In this document: positions 28,016 through 37,645 of the stretch, piece by piece
Position numbering within the stretch: the first letter of the stretch is position 1
Layout of the letters: the number at the start of each line of letters is the position of its first letter
Source of the DNA: Desulfovirgula sp.
GTDB taxonomy: Bacteria; Bacillota; Desulfotomaculia; Desulfotomaculales; Nap2-2B
Assembly: GCA_020725585.1 (NCBI GenBank)
Contig: DYES01000007.1
Coordinates: 1 to 64,000, forward strand
Direction: 5' to 3'
DNA: 64,000 nt
The notes under the pieces: model-generated
Seen by the model: the letters and a program-made list of their open reading frames with translations, nothing else
The model's database searches: none
Told to the model about the DNA's origin: nothing
Position numbers and translations under genes: made by a program

Positions 28016-29119
28016 CTACCCGCGCTTCACTACCTGGATGCCGGCCCGGCGAAGCGTTCCTACGGCCGCCTCCTGTTCTTGCTCGGTGGCAAAACCCAGC
28101 CGGACACTGCCGCCCTCGCCTTCCCTGACCCGCAAAATTTCAATATCGGCGATGTTGATCCCTTCCCGGGCCAGAATACCCGCCACATTGGCAATCGCAC
28201 CGGGCCGGTCGGGAATGGCGATCAGGATTTCAAATAAAGCGGGGAGGTAGCCCTTCGTTTTCGCCGGGACGCTTTCCCGCACCGCCTTTGCCCTATGCAA
28301 AACGGCCAGGATCTCCTCCTCGTCAGCGCGCTGCACGGCACTTTCCAGCAATTTAAGCTCACGTTTAAAAGAGTCCAGCACGGCCAGCAGCGCTTCCCGG
28401 TTAGCCATGAAAATATCCCGCCACATTTCCGGGCTGCTCAAAGCGATGCGCGTCGTATCCCGAAAGCCTCCCGCTGCCAGCGGAAGAAACCTTTCCCCTT
28501 GAGGAAGAGCAGAAAGAGAGTTAACCAAAGTATAGGCAACCAGGTGGGGCAAATGGGATAAAGCAGCTACGGCGAGGTCGTGCTCCTCTGCCGTCATTTC
28601 GATTACCCGCGCTCCCGTGCCCTGCACCATGGTCCTGATTTTTTCCAAAGCCCATTTGGGCAAATCGGGAGAGGGAGTTAAAATATAAAAGGCGTTTTCA
28701 AAAAGATAGGGATCGGCCCCAGCAATTCCCTGTCTTTCAGAACCGGCCATGGGGTGGCCGCCGATAAAAAATGACCCGGGAGGGATTAACCGGCGGGCGC
28801 TCCGGACTATATCCCCCTTCACGCTCCCCACGTCGGTTACCACCGTACCGGGAGACAAAAAGGGTGATATTCCCGCAAGCAGTTCCTGATTGGCTTTCAG
28901 GTGTGCGGCCAGGATAACAATTTCAGCTCCGGCCACGGCCCGGTGGAAGTCTTTCGTCGCCTCGTGAACGGCGCCGCACTGGAGGGCCTGAGATAAATTT
29001 TCCTCGCTCCGGCCGACCCCGACCACAGTCTCAGCCAGGCGCCTGTTACACAAAGCCATGCCCAAAGATCCGCCGATCAGGCCGAGGCCAATAATCGCTA
29101 CTTTTTTAAAAAAAGCCAC
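28016..29119 (-). CDS. tyrA: Prephenate dehydrogenase with ACT domain
   Basis: IGLGLIGGSLGMAL Rossmann motif, GGHPMAGSERQGI, C-terminal ACT domain. Confidence 0.94.
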   Translation of the reverse strand: MAFFKKVAIIGLGLIGGSLGMALCNRRLAETVVGVGRSEENLSQALQCGAVHEATKDFHRAVAGAEIVILAAHLKANQELLAGISPFLSPGTVVTDVGSVKGDIVRSARRLIPPGSFFIGGHPMAGSERQGIAGADPYLFENAFYILTPSPDLPKWALEKIRTMVQGTGARVIEMTAEEHDLAVAALSHLPHLVAYTLVNSLSALPQGERFLPLAAGGFRDTTRIALSSPEMWRDIFMANREALLAVLDSFKRELKLLESAVQRADEEEILAVLHRAKAVRESVPAKTKGYLPALFEILIAIPDRPGAIANVAGILAREGINIADIEILRVREGEGGSVRLGFATEQEQEAAVGTLRRAGIQVVKRG

Positions 29120-29164
29120 CGTTTGCCCCCTTAAAAACAGATTTTTGCCGGCACTGCCCCCGCT

Positions 29165-29326
29165 TCACTTGCGGCCCGTCCGGGCGGCCTTGGCCGTCTT
29201 TCCTGACGGCTCTGCAGCTGCTTCCTTGGCCAGTTTATCTTTGGGGGCGCCGCAGGTTTTGCATTTGCCCGGCTTGCAGCGGGCTTCCACTACGTTGCCG
29301 CACTCCGCGCATTTCCAGACCGCCAC
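29165..29326 (-). CDS. Small rubredoxin-like (RCKP-type) protein, 53 aa, GTG start; not in ORF track
   Basis: VAVWKCAECGNVVEARCKPGKCKTCGAPKDKLAKEAAAEPSGKTAKAARTGRK; GGAGGGAGG ribosome-binding site upstream. Confidence 0.8.
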   Translation of the reverse strand: MAVWKCAECGNVVEARCKPGKCKTCGAPKDKLAKEAAAEPSGKTAKAARTGRK

Positions 29327-29329
29327 TTT

Positions 29330-30013
29330 TTACCCACCTCCCTCCACAGACCTTTTTATTTTGGCAATGGCTTTTGCCGGGTCACCAGTGCCAAAAATTG
29401 CCGACCCGGCAACCAGCACCGTCGCCCCCGCTCTTGCCGCCAAAGGGGCCGTCCGCGCGTCGATGCCCCCATCCACCTCAATCTCGGCAGGGCAGCCGGC
29501 CTCCGCCAGCATCTTCTTGACGGCAGCTATTTTCGCCAGCATCTCGTGAATAAAGGCCTGTCCGCCAAAACCGGGGTTCACGGTCATGATGAGCACGAGG
29601 TCAAGCAGGGGAAAGAGATATTTCAAAACTTCCGGAGGGGTGGCGGGATTAAGGGCCGCCCCTGCCCTCGCCCCGCCTTTTTTGATCAAGGTCAACGTTC
29701 TGTGCAGATGAACGTCGGCTTCAGCATGTACAGTTACGATATCCGCGCCCGCTTTAAGGAAATGCTCAACATATTGATCCGGCCTGGCAATCATTAAATG
29801 CACGTCAAAAATCAGCCGGCTCCGGGGGCGCAGGGAAGCCACCACCGGGGGGCCGACGGTGATGTTGGGAACGAAATGGCCGTCCATAACGTCGATGTGG
29901 AGGTAGTCGGCACCGTTTTTTTCTACCTTTTCGACCTCCTCCGCCAGGCGGGAAAAGTCGGCCGATAATATGGAGGGCGCTATTTTAATCATACTTTCTT
30001 TTCTCCTGTTCAA
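29330..30013 (-). CDS. rpe: Ribulose-phosphate 3-epimerase
   Basis: KIAPSILSADFSRL, HIDVMDGHFVPNITVGP, MTVNPGFGGQ. Confidence 0.97.
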   Translation of the reverse strand: MNRRKESMIKIAPSILSADFSRLAEEVEKVEKNGADYLHIDVMDGHFVPNITVGPPVVASLRPRSRLIFDVHLMIARPDQYVEHFLKAGADIVTVHAEADVHLHRTLTLIKKGGARAGAALNPATPPEVLKYLFPLLDLVLIMTVNPGFGGQAFIHEMLAKIAAVKKMLAEAGCPAEIEVDGGIDARTAPLAARAGATVLVAGSAIFGTGDPAKAIAKIKRSVEGGG

Positions 30014-30863
30014 TTACTTCCTGCAGAAACTCTAAATAATTATTGTAGCGCAGCGGGCTTATTTTAAGTTCTTCGACGGCCTTTTTGACCGCGCATCCCG
30101 GCTCTTTATGGTGAAGGCAGCCGGGAAACTGGCAATCCGGCATAAACTTTCCAAACTCAGGAAAGAAATAGGCCAGTTCGGAACGTTCCAGAGGCGGCAA
30201 ATAAATGCTGGAGAAGCCGGGCGTGTCGGCCACCAGCCCGCCCCCGGCCAAAGACAACAATTCCACGTGCCGCGTAGTGTGCCTGCCCCGCCCGATTTTA
30301 GCGCTGACTTCCTTTGTTTTCAAGGACAATCCCGGCTCCAGTGCATTTAATAAGCTGCTTTTCCCCACCCCGGAAGGGCCGGCCAAGACGCTCACCCCCG
30401 TGCGGAAAACTTCCCGCAAGCGAGAAAGACCAGTTCCGTCTTTGGCGCTTGTGACCAGCACCTGGTAACCTGCCTTCCGGTACAGCGGGATCAGCTCCGC
30501 CGCCTCTTGTCCGCCCAAATCAGCCTTATTAAAGCAAATGACGGGAACCACCCCGGCCGCTTGCGCCTGAATAAGGATGCGGTCCAGCAGCAGGGGGCTG
30601 GGATGCGGTTCGCGCATGGCAAAAACAACAACAGCCTGATCAACGTTGGCCACGGGCGGCCGCATCAGCACGGTCCGCCGCGGAAGTACATTCTCGATAA
30701 CGCCGCTTTTTCTTCCCGTGATCTTAAATTCTACCCGATCGCCCACCAGCACCTGCTGCTGCTTGAGGCGTAAGCGCCCGCGCAAAACGCACTCGCAGAC
30801 TTGTGCTTCGCTTTGCACGTAATAGAAACCGCCGTACGCTTTAATTACTATACCTTCGCGCAC
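29985..30863 (-). CDS. rsgA: Ribosome small subunit-dependent GTPase A
   Basis: Permuted GTPase motifs NKAD, GPSGVGKSSLLN, DTPGFSS; CxxxxCxHxxEPGC zinc motif. Confidence 0.97.
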   Translation of the reverse strand: MREGIVIKAYGGFYYVQSEAQVCECVLRGRLRLKQQQVLVGDRVEFKITGRKSGVIENVLPRRTVLMRPPVANVDQAVVVFAMREPHPSPLLLDRILIQAQAAGVVPVICFNKADLGGQEAAELIPLYRKAGYQVLVTSAKDGTGLSRLREVFRTGVSVLAGPSGVGKSSLLNALEPGLSLKTKEVSAKIGRGRHTTRHVELLSLAGGGLVADTPGFSSIYLPPLERSELAYFFPEFGKFMPDCQFPGCLHHKEPGCAVKKAVEELKISPLRYNNYLEFLQEVIEQEKRKYD

Positions 30864-30884
30864 AAAATCACCCGCCGTAAATTT

Positions 30885-32735
30885 TTACCCGTCGTAAGTC
30901 CTCGTTTTGACCAATGCCTGATCAAGGTAAACCCTGATCGTTGTTTTGCCGTAAAACTCCACTATCTCGGTAAATTCATCTCCTGGCGGATGACTTTTTA
31001 TATAAACATCCCGCGATCCCCTGACGTCCGTGACGTTTATTCTGACCTGGTGCTTTTTCCCGTCGTCGGGCACGGCAACCTTCACTTCCGCTTTCCTCGG
31101 CAGGGGTCCCGGGCCCTTGCTGACCACAACTTTGACCGCCGTATTTTCCTGCACCGGCGCATTGGGCGCCGGCTGCTGGGAAACGACCTGGCCGGACAGG
31201 TATTGCGTACTTTCGGCCCACTCTATATTTTCATCAAGTTTTAACTTGCTCTCCTTTAACTTATCCCTCGCCTGCTCAATTGTCAACCCGATCAATTCGG
31301 GCACCCGGGATTCGGCAGGCCGGCTGCCCTTCGAAACAAAGACGGTTACCGCGGCGCCTTCGGGCTGCTTGCTATAGGCCCGGGGTTCCTGGCGAAATAT
31401 ATAACCCTGCGGAACCTGGTCGTGATAATCTTCCTGGATTTGTTCGGCCATTTGCAACCCGGCCTCGGCCAGCCTCACCCTGGCATCAGGCACGCTGAGC
31501 TGATAAAGGTCGGGCACCTCCCGCAGATCCGGGCCTAAACTCACGGTAAGGGCAATTTCCCTCCCCGGTTTCACCTTGGGGTCCCCCGGTCCAATGTCCT
31601 GATCAATCACGTACCCTTCCGGAACCTGCGGGTGGTGCTTCTTGCTCACCGCCACCCGCAGCCCCAAACCGGACAGCATCTCTTCAGCCTCCGGAAGGCT
31701 TTTATTAACCACATCCGGGACCTGAATTTCCGGAACATTCAAGTAATATCTGGAAAACAAAAACGCGCCGGCGGCCAGGCAGGCCACCATGAAGATACCC
31801 AGCAGAATCCATCCCAGCGGGCGCAGTTTGCGCCTTGGGCTCAGCTCTCTTAGATCTTCTTCCTCCTCAAAATCAAAATCGTTCACAGGCTCCCGCCTCC
31901 CGGCAGCCAGATAATTTTCTTCCCTGACTGCCCCCTGCAAACAACGTCCCATTTCCCTGGCAGACGAAAAACGCAGGGCGGGATCTTTGCTCATGGCCTT
32001 TAAAATTACTTTTTCCAGCCGGGGAGCAATGCCCGGGTTTACCTTCGAGGGCAGTTCCGGCTGTTCCTGGATGTGTTTAATGGCGATGGCGATCGGGCTG
32101 TCTCCCCGGTACGGTACGACGCCGGTCAACATTTCATAAAGAACAACGCCCAGCGAATACAAATCCGACTTCGGACCAACCGCCTGGCCTCTTGCCTGTT
32201 CGGGGGAAAGGTAATGAACGGAACCCATGATTGTATCGGTATAGGTGAGGGTGGCCGTGGTGATTTCCCGCGCCATGCCAAAATCGGTCAGCTTTGCCCA
32301 CCCGCCGTAAGTGATCAGGATATTGTGCGGCTTAACGTCCCGGTGCACGATGTTATTTTCATGGGCGTGCTGGAGCGCCTCGCAAATCTGCCCGGCAATG
32401 CGCACGGCCCTTTCCGGAGGGAGCGGTCCTTCTTTTTTAATGATCGTCTTTAAATTATCACCGTGGACGTATTCCATGACCAGGTAATAGATGTTTTCCT
32501 CCTGGCCCACATCGTAAATGCCGACGATGTTGGGGTGGGAAAGACGGGCGACGGCCCGGGCCTCTTGCTGAAAGCGGCTGACAAAATCTTTATCCACGGT
32601 AAATTCGGGGCGCAAAATTTTAATGGTGACCAGCCGGTTGAGAAAGTTGTCCCGCCCTTTATAAACAACGGCCATCCCTCCGCCGCCCAGTTCCTCAATT
32701 ATTTCATAACGGTTGCCAAGTATTTTACCGACCAT
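30885..32735 (-). CDS. prkC: Ser/Thr protein kinase with PASTA repeats (PrkC/PknB type)
   Basis: GGGGMAVVYKG, HRDVKPHNIL, DFGMARE, TM, three PASTA domains. Confidence 0.96.
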   Translation of the reverse strand: MVGKILGNRYEIIEELGGGGMAVVYKGRDNFLNRLVTIKILRPEFTVDKDFVSRFQQEARAVARLSHPNIVGIYDVGQEENIYYLVMEYVHGDNLKTIIKKEGPLPPERAVRIAGQICEALQHAHENNIVHRDVKPHNILITYGGWAKLTDFGMAREITTATLTYTDTIMGSVHYLSPEQARGQAVGPKSDLYSLGVVLYEMLTGVVPYRGDSPIAIAIKHIQEQPELPSKVNPGIAPRLEKVILKAMSKDPALRFSSAREMGRCLQGAVREENYLAAGRREPVNDFDFEEEEDLRELSPRRKLRPLGWILLGIFMVACLAAGAFLFSRYYLNVPEIQVPDVVNKSLPEAEEMLSGLGLRVAVSKKHHPQVPEGYVIDQDIGPGDPKVKPGREIALTVSLGPDLREVPDLYQLSVPDARVRLAEAGLQMAEQIQEDYHDQVPQGYIFRQEPRAYSKQPEGAAVTVFVSKGSRPAESRVPELIGLTIEQARDKLKESKLKLDENIEWAESTQYLSGQVVSQQPAPNAPVQENTAVKVVVSKGPGPLPRKAEVKVAVPDDGKKHQVRINVTDVRGSRDVYIKSHPPGDEFTEIVEFYGKTTIRVYLDQALVKTRTYDG

Positions 32736-32741
32736 TAGTTT

Positions 32742-33458
32742 TCACTCCACCGCCACCAGGATCACGGAAATATTATCCGTGCCGCCCCTTGCCAGCGCCG
32801 ACTCCACCAGAGTGCGGACCGCCTGGTCCAGGTTAGGATTACTGTAGACAATCCTGGAAAGTTCACTCTCGTCCAGCAAACCCGACAGGCCGTCAGTGCA
32901 TAAAAGAACCACGTCCTTTTGCTTGAGCGTCAACCGGAGGGTATCCACCTCCACCACGGGCTCTACGCCCAAAGCGCGGGTGAGGACGTGCCGGTACGGG
33001 TGCTGTTTCGCCTGCTCTTCAGTAATCTTCCCATTTCTAATCATTTCCTGAACCACGGAATGATCCTCGGTTAACTGAACAATGCTCCCTTGGCTTAGCA
33101 AATATACCCGGCTGTCACCCACGTGGGCCAGGTAAAGGCGCCTGCCCCGAATAACCACGCTGCTTAAGGTTGTCCCCATGCCCTGACAACCGGGATGACT
33201 GGCCGACATTTGGTAAACCAAACGATTTGCTTCCTGCACCCCCTGGGCCAAAAGCACCCCGATATCTACACAGCCGCTTAAAGATGCGCGCAGAAAGCGC
33301 TTCAACGCCTGGAGGGCAAGTTTACTGGCCACCTCCCCCGCCCGGTGACCGCCCATGCCGTCGGCGACGGCAAAAAAGCCGAGATCGGGGCAGGCGACCA
33401 GATAATCTTCGTTGCTCTGCCGTGTCCTGCCTACATCAGTGGCCTGGCTCCACCGCAT
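32742..33458 (-). CDS. prpC: PP2C-type Ser/Thr phosphatase (PrpC/Stp)
   Basis: VADGMGGHRAGEVAS, HVGDSRVYLL, LLCTDGLSG, GGTDNISVILV. Confidence 0.96.
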   Translation of the reverse strand: MRWSQATDVGRTRQSNEDYLVACPDLGFFAVADGMGGHRAGEVASKLALQALKRFLRASLSGCVDIGVLLAQGVQEANRLVYQMSASHPGCQGMGTTLSSVVIRGRRLYLAHVGDSRVYLLSQGSIVQLTEDHSVVQEMIRNGKITEEQAKQHPYRHVLTRALGVEPVVEVDTLRLTLKQKDVVLLCTDGLSGLLDESELSRIVYSNPNLDQAVRTLVESALARGGTDNISVILVAVE

Positions 33459-33673
33459 GTGCCCACCTCGCCAATTGTGGGTTCGCTTGATCGTTCGCCA
33501 TGATCATTAAAAAATCCTCTCGGATCCAAAAATAAACAAAAGACACCACGGAGATAACAAAAGATGAGCAAGTGCCGTTGTTTAGGAGATCTGTTCCGGC
33601 ACGAGGTTTTCATGTTATAATTACTTGATGTTTAAACTAATCCTTATATTTAAGTTAAACAGGGGAACTGGGC

Positions 33674-34705
33674 ATGTTCAAGCTTTTAATCATCGACGAT
33701 CAGACAATTACCATCCGCGCCCTGGAGAAAGCACTTTTTCAGGAGCTTCCTCCAGATCAGGTTGATATTACCACGATCAAGATCCAAAAAACATCCTCGC
33801 TGACCGCTTCTTCCTCTTCCGTCAGAGAATTTTACGGGAAAAGCTCCGATTTTTCGTTCCAGATCACGGGGGCGGACATTCTGGTGGTGCACAAGGCACC
33901 CGTCACGGAAGATGTTTTCGACAAGGCACCAAACCTCAAACTGATCGCCTGCGCCAGAAACAACCCGGTCAATGTGGACCTGTCCGCCGCCACCAGCCGG
34001 GGAATTCCGGTGATCAACGCTCCGGGCCGAGCGAGCGAAGCGACCGCTGAACTAACCATCGGCTTGATGCTGGCCCTGGCCAGGAACATCATCCACGCGG
34101 ACGCCCTGACCAGGAGTGTCGGCCCGGCCGCCTGGGAGTACAGCGCCCGCACCAGCCTGGAAGGAAGCGAGCTAAAAGGGAAGACGGCCGGGATCGTCGG
34201 TTTCGGGCGGGTAGGCAGGGAGGTGGCCGCCAGGCTAAAAGCCTTCGGCATGCACCTGCTGGTTTACAGCGTTTATGCCCGGCCGGAGGAAATCTACCGC
34301 CTGGGCGCCCAACCGGCTACCCTGGAAGAACTACTCAAAGAAGCTGATTTCGTGACCCTCCACCAGCGGCTTACGGAAAAAAATGTTAAGCTGATCGGAG
34401 AAAAACAATTAAACATGATGAAAAAAAGCGCCTATTTAATTAATACGGCCCGGGGAAAGCTGGTAGACGAAAAGGCTCTTTATCAAGCCCTGGCGGAAAA
34501 AAAGATCCGGGGAGCGGCCCTGGACGTTTTAGAAGAAGAACCGCCGGCTCCCACCAACCCCTTGCTGGGCTTAAAAAATGTCCTGATTACTCCCCATTTG
34601 GGCGGCAAAACCCGCGAGACGCCGGTCCGCGCCGCCAGGCTCATCACCGAAGACATCAAAAAATTTTTAAGCGGAGAAAGGCCGGAAAATATAGTCAGTA
34701 TTTAG
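33674..34705 (+). CDS. D-isomer-specific 2-hydroxyacid dehydrogenase (phosphoglycerate dehydrogenase-like)
   Basis: GIVGFGRVGREVAARL NAD motif, INTARGKLVDEKALYQAL, ITPHLGGKTRE. Confidence 0.92.
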   Translation: MFKLLIIDDQTITIRALEKALFQELPPDQVDITTIKIQKTSSLTASSSSVREFYGKSSDFSFQITGADILVVHKAPVTEDVFDKAPNLKLIACARNNPVNVDLSAATSRGIPVINAPGRASEATAELTIGLMLALARNIIHADALTRSVGPAAWEYSARTSLEGSELKGKTAGIVGFGRVGREVAARLKAFGMHLLVYSVYARPEEIYRLGAQPATLEELLKEADFVTLHQRLTEKNVKLIGEKQLNMMKKSAYLINTARGKLVDEKALYQALAEKKIRGAALDVLEEEPPAPTNPLLGLKNVLITPHLGGKTRETPVRAARLITEDIKKFLSGERPENIVSI

Positions 34706-36690
34706 GACTTTCCAAACTCCTTTATTTTTTCGAGGTACTTTTTCACCGTCAGCACGAAGGTAGCGTGCGACCAGGCTAAAGGAGCTACCGAAAGCTGCTC
34801 CCCCGTAAAAGGATGCAACTGCTCGGCCATGATTCCGCTTTTGCTGCACCTTTTTGCCGCCCACTCCAAAAGATTTCGCGCCCGTTGCAATTCCTCCCGG
34901 GTGCGGGCCGCTTCGATATACCACTCGGCAAGCCACAGCGTGCAGATAAACCAGGGGTTGCCCGGTACCTTTTGTACATCCGGTGACCGCCGGAAATAAT
35001 AATCTCCCGGGTAGCGTGCGATGCCCCCTATATCCGTATTGACCCATAAAAACTTTTCCACAGCCTGCATTGTGCGCCTGACCCGCGGGTGGCCGGCCGG
35101 CAAAAGGCCAAAGGCAAAAACGCCGTACAGGCTGCTCTCCAGAGTAAAATCCTTTTCCAGTTCCCCCTTTTCATTAAAGCTGGCGCCGCGGATAAAGCGG
35201 TCCAGGTCATTACTGTAAAGGTATTTTAAAGTCGCCGCCCTGATTTGCCGGGCCGCCGTTTCCCACCGCCGGGCGCTTTGCTCGTCTCCAAAAAGCCTGG
35301 CAAAATAAGTTCCCGCCCGCAACCCTCCGTAGACGGCAGCCGCCGTAAATGTAAAAACCCCCCTTCGTTCCTCCCACAGGTCGTAGCTCTGAAGCGGCAG
35401 ACCCGTGCGCAAATCCCGGTACCTTTCTAAAAAATCAGCCGCCGGAATAACCAACGAAGAATAAAGTAATTTTACAAACTCAAAGCTTTTGTAAAGCTCA
35501 TAATTACGGCCCAAAGCCCAAAGCACCAGGGCGGTTTCGTCTTCTTGAATGGGCAGATAGCCGTACTCATCCTTTGTCCAGGGATGCCAGCTCGATCCGA
35601 TAGAACCGTCCGGGTTGTACTTGGGCCAAAAAAAACCTTCCTCGCTTAAGATCCGGCTGCAGAAGAGGTAAAAAGGCCTGGTTACCCCCGGATAGCCGGC
35701 CCGGTCCATGGCGTGGGCCACCAGTGCCCCGTCCCGCGGCCACAGGTAGGAGTAATGATCCCGGTTGGTAATCATTATATCTGTGTCGTTGGCGGCCAGG
35801 ATGGCGCCGCGGCTGTCAATCTGGGTCCGCAAGATGAGCAGGCTGGTATAATATAATTTTTCAATTTCAGGGGAGAGGCTGGCAAAATCATGTTTATCCT
35901 TATGCGCCCAATTATACCAGTATTTTTCTGTTGCCTTCAGCAGCGCTTCCGGTCCGTACGTTATGACGTAATGGTTGTTTTCCCGCACCTCTTTCAAGCT
36001 GCCGCCAGCGATAATCCAGTAATATACCACCTCCTGACCATACGGGGGAAGCTCGAGGCGAAAGCAGGCTGTGCTGTCTACCGAACCCTGGGCCACGGGA
36101 TTATTGGCCAGCCAGCCGTCTTCCGCATCACGCCAGGTGCCTTCCCGGTGTCCAAATCTTTTAATGCCCGTGGTGAACTGGAAAAACCCCTGCCCTCCCC
36201 AGCGCCCGTTAAATAAAAAATAATAATGACGTTTATAATGCAAAAGCGTGCCTGTATTTGGATCGTAGAGCGCCGTATCGCCTACGTCCGATCCGCCCAA
36301 ACTAAAGTCATTATGAAAAAACAGGCGCAAATCCCGCGGGCAGTGATAAAGGTTGCAAACATTTATTTTTCTTATGTAAATATTTCTTTCGTAGTGAACA
36401 ACGTCCAAAACGTTTAATTCTAACCCCGCGTCGTTGCGCCGGGCGGACGACTCGCCAACCAGGGTGCAAGGGCGGTAGCCGGCACAAATCTCCCAGCTGC
36501 CCTCGCTGACCCAGGAAAAATCACCGTCAATCCAAACACCCAAAGCGCATTTATGGCCCATAACATGATTTTCCATGCCGACAAAAGGATAATAAAAATC
36601 TCTGATATTCAACGACTTATCTATATTCACCAAAATATTACCGTTACCTAGCACTATTTCCCTGGGCAAACCAACCCCTCCAGAAAACAA
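34702..36690 (-). CDS. Glycoside hydrolase family 15 (glucoamylase/glucodextranase-like)
   Basis: SYLWPRDGALVAHAMDRAGY, YNPDGSIGSSWHPW, DLWEERRGVFTFTAAAVYGGLRAG. Confidence 0.92.
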   Translation of the reverse strand: MFSGGVGLPREIVLGNGNILVNIDKSLNIRDFYYPFVGMENHVMGHKCALGVWIDGDFSWVSEGSWEICAGYRPCTLVGESSARRNDAGLELNVLDVVHYERNIYIRKINVCNLYHCPRDLRLFFHNDFSLGGSDVGDTALYDPNTGTLLHYKRHYYFLFNGRWGGQGFFQFTTGIKRFGHREGTWRDAEDGWLANNPVAQGSVDSTACFRLELPPYGQEVVYYWIIAGGSLKEVRENNHYVITYGPEALLKATEKYWYNWAHKDKHDFASLSPEIEKLYYTSLLILRTQIDSRGAILAANDTDIMITNRDHYSYLWPRDGALVAHAMDRAGYPGVTRPFYLFCSRILSEEGFFWPKYNPDGSIGSSWHPWTKDEYGYLPIQEDETALVLWALGRNYELYKSFEFVKLLYSSLVIPAADFLERYRDLRTGLPLQSYDLWEERRGVFTFTAAAVYGGLRAGTYFARLFGDEQSARRWETAARQIRAATLKYLYSNDLDRFIRGASFNEKGELEKDFTLESSLYGVFAFGLLPAGHPRVRRTMQAVEKFLWVNTDIGGIARYPGDYYFRRSPDVQKVPGNPWFICTLWLAEWYIEAARTREELQRARNLLEWAAKRCSKSGIMAEQLHPFTGEQLSVAPLAWSHATFVLTVKKYLEKIKEFGKS

Positions 36691-36812
36691 ATATTATTTC
36701 CGGTCATAAACCCAAAGAGCAATGGCAATAATAAAAAAAATCAAGATAATTCCATTATTCCACCTGGCTCTGAAAATTATTTTGATCCATCTTACAAAGG
36801 GAGGTTACAGCA

Positions 36813-37532
36813 TTGCTTCTTCTCTTCTGGGTCCTCGGGGCCTTGTTATTGCTTGCCTTCATTTTTTTATGGGCAGGCAAAAAGGGTCGGCAACCCGAAA
36901 AAAAACCTGTTTTCACCAGGCCAGATTTAACAATACCGGAATTCAAAGAAGAATTTTCCACAGAACTGAGCCTGCCGGTTGACATGCCGGCGCCCCCCGT
37001 CGAACCACAATTGCCGACTTCTTACGGAGTCGACCGCCTGGTACTGCTGGCGAGGGATCCTTACTGGCTTTATGCCTACTGGGAAATTACCGCCACCAAA
37101 CAGGAAGAATTCAGCGCCGCATACGGACCGGCAGCCTGGGCTAATTCGCAGCCGGTGCTCAGAGTTTACGATGTTACCGGGGTAAATCCCGGAGAGCAAA
37201 AAATTTCCTCTTATGTAGATATTGGCATTAATGAAGAGGCCGACAACTGGCACATTAACGTGGGGGAACCGGACCATACCTTTTACGTCGACCTTGGCCG
37301 CAGGTTTCCTGATGGCAGATTTGTCACCTTGCTTCGTTCGAACGTGGTTACCACGCCAAGAGCCTCCATATCCGAATGTATAGATGAAGAATGGATGTGG
37401 ATCGAAGGAATCTACCGCTCTTATCGTTACCAGTTTGGACATGGTTCGCCAATGCTTGCCGAGGAAATGGCGCAAAGAGCAGGAGCTCTGCCCCTGGGTG
37501 TAGGCTCTCCTGGACAGTGGCAAAAAACATAA
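36813..37532 (+). CDS. DUF4912 domain-containing membrane-anchored protein
   Basis: N-terminal TM; YGVDRLVLLARDPYWLYAYWEIT hallmark of DUF4912. Confidence 0.85.
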   Translation: MLLLFWVLGALLLLAFIFLWAGKKGRQPEKKPVFTRPDLTIPEFKEEFSTELSLPVDMPAPPVEPQLPTSYGVDRLVLLARDPYWLYAYWEITATKQEEFSAAYGPAAWANSQPVLRVYDVTGVNPGEQKISSYVDIGINEEADNWHINVGEPDHTFYVDLGRRFPDGRFVTLLRSNVVTTPRASISECIDEEWMWIEGIYRSYRYQFGHGSPMLAEEMAQRAGALPLGVGSPGQWQKT

Positions 37533-37645
37533 AGAAGTATAAAAAGTATAAAAGCCACAAGAACAAAGAAGGAATCAAAGACAAAAAGTAAATCGTGAAG
37601 AAGTATCCTGCAGCCAGGAAATGAAAAGAGGGAGAAGAATAGATT

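Noticed and set aside
36722-36982. 86-aa ORF overlapping the DUF4912 gene
   Set aside because: Different frame from a better-supported DUF4912 ORF.
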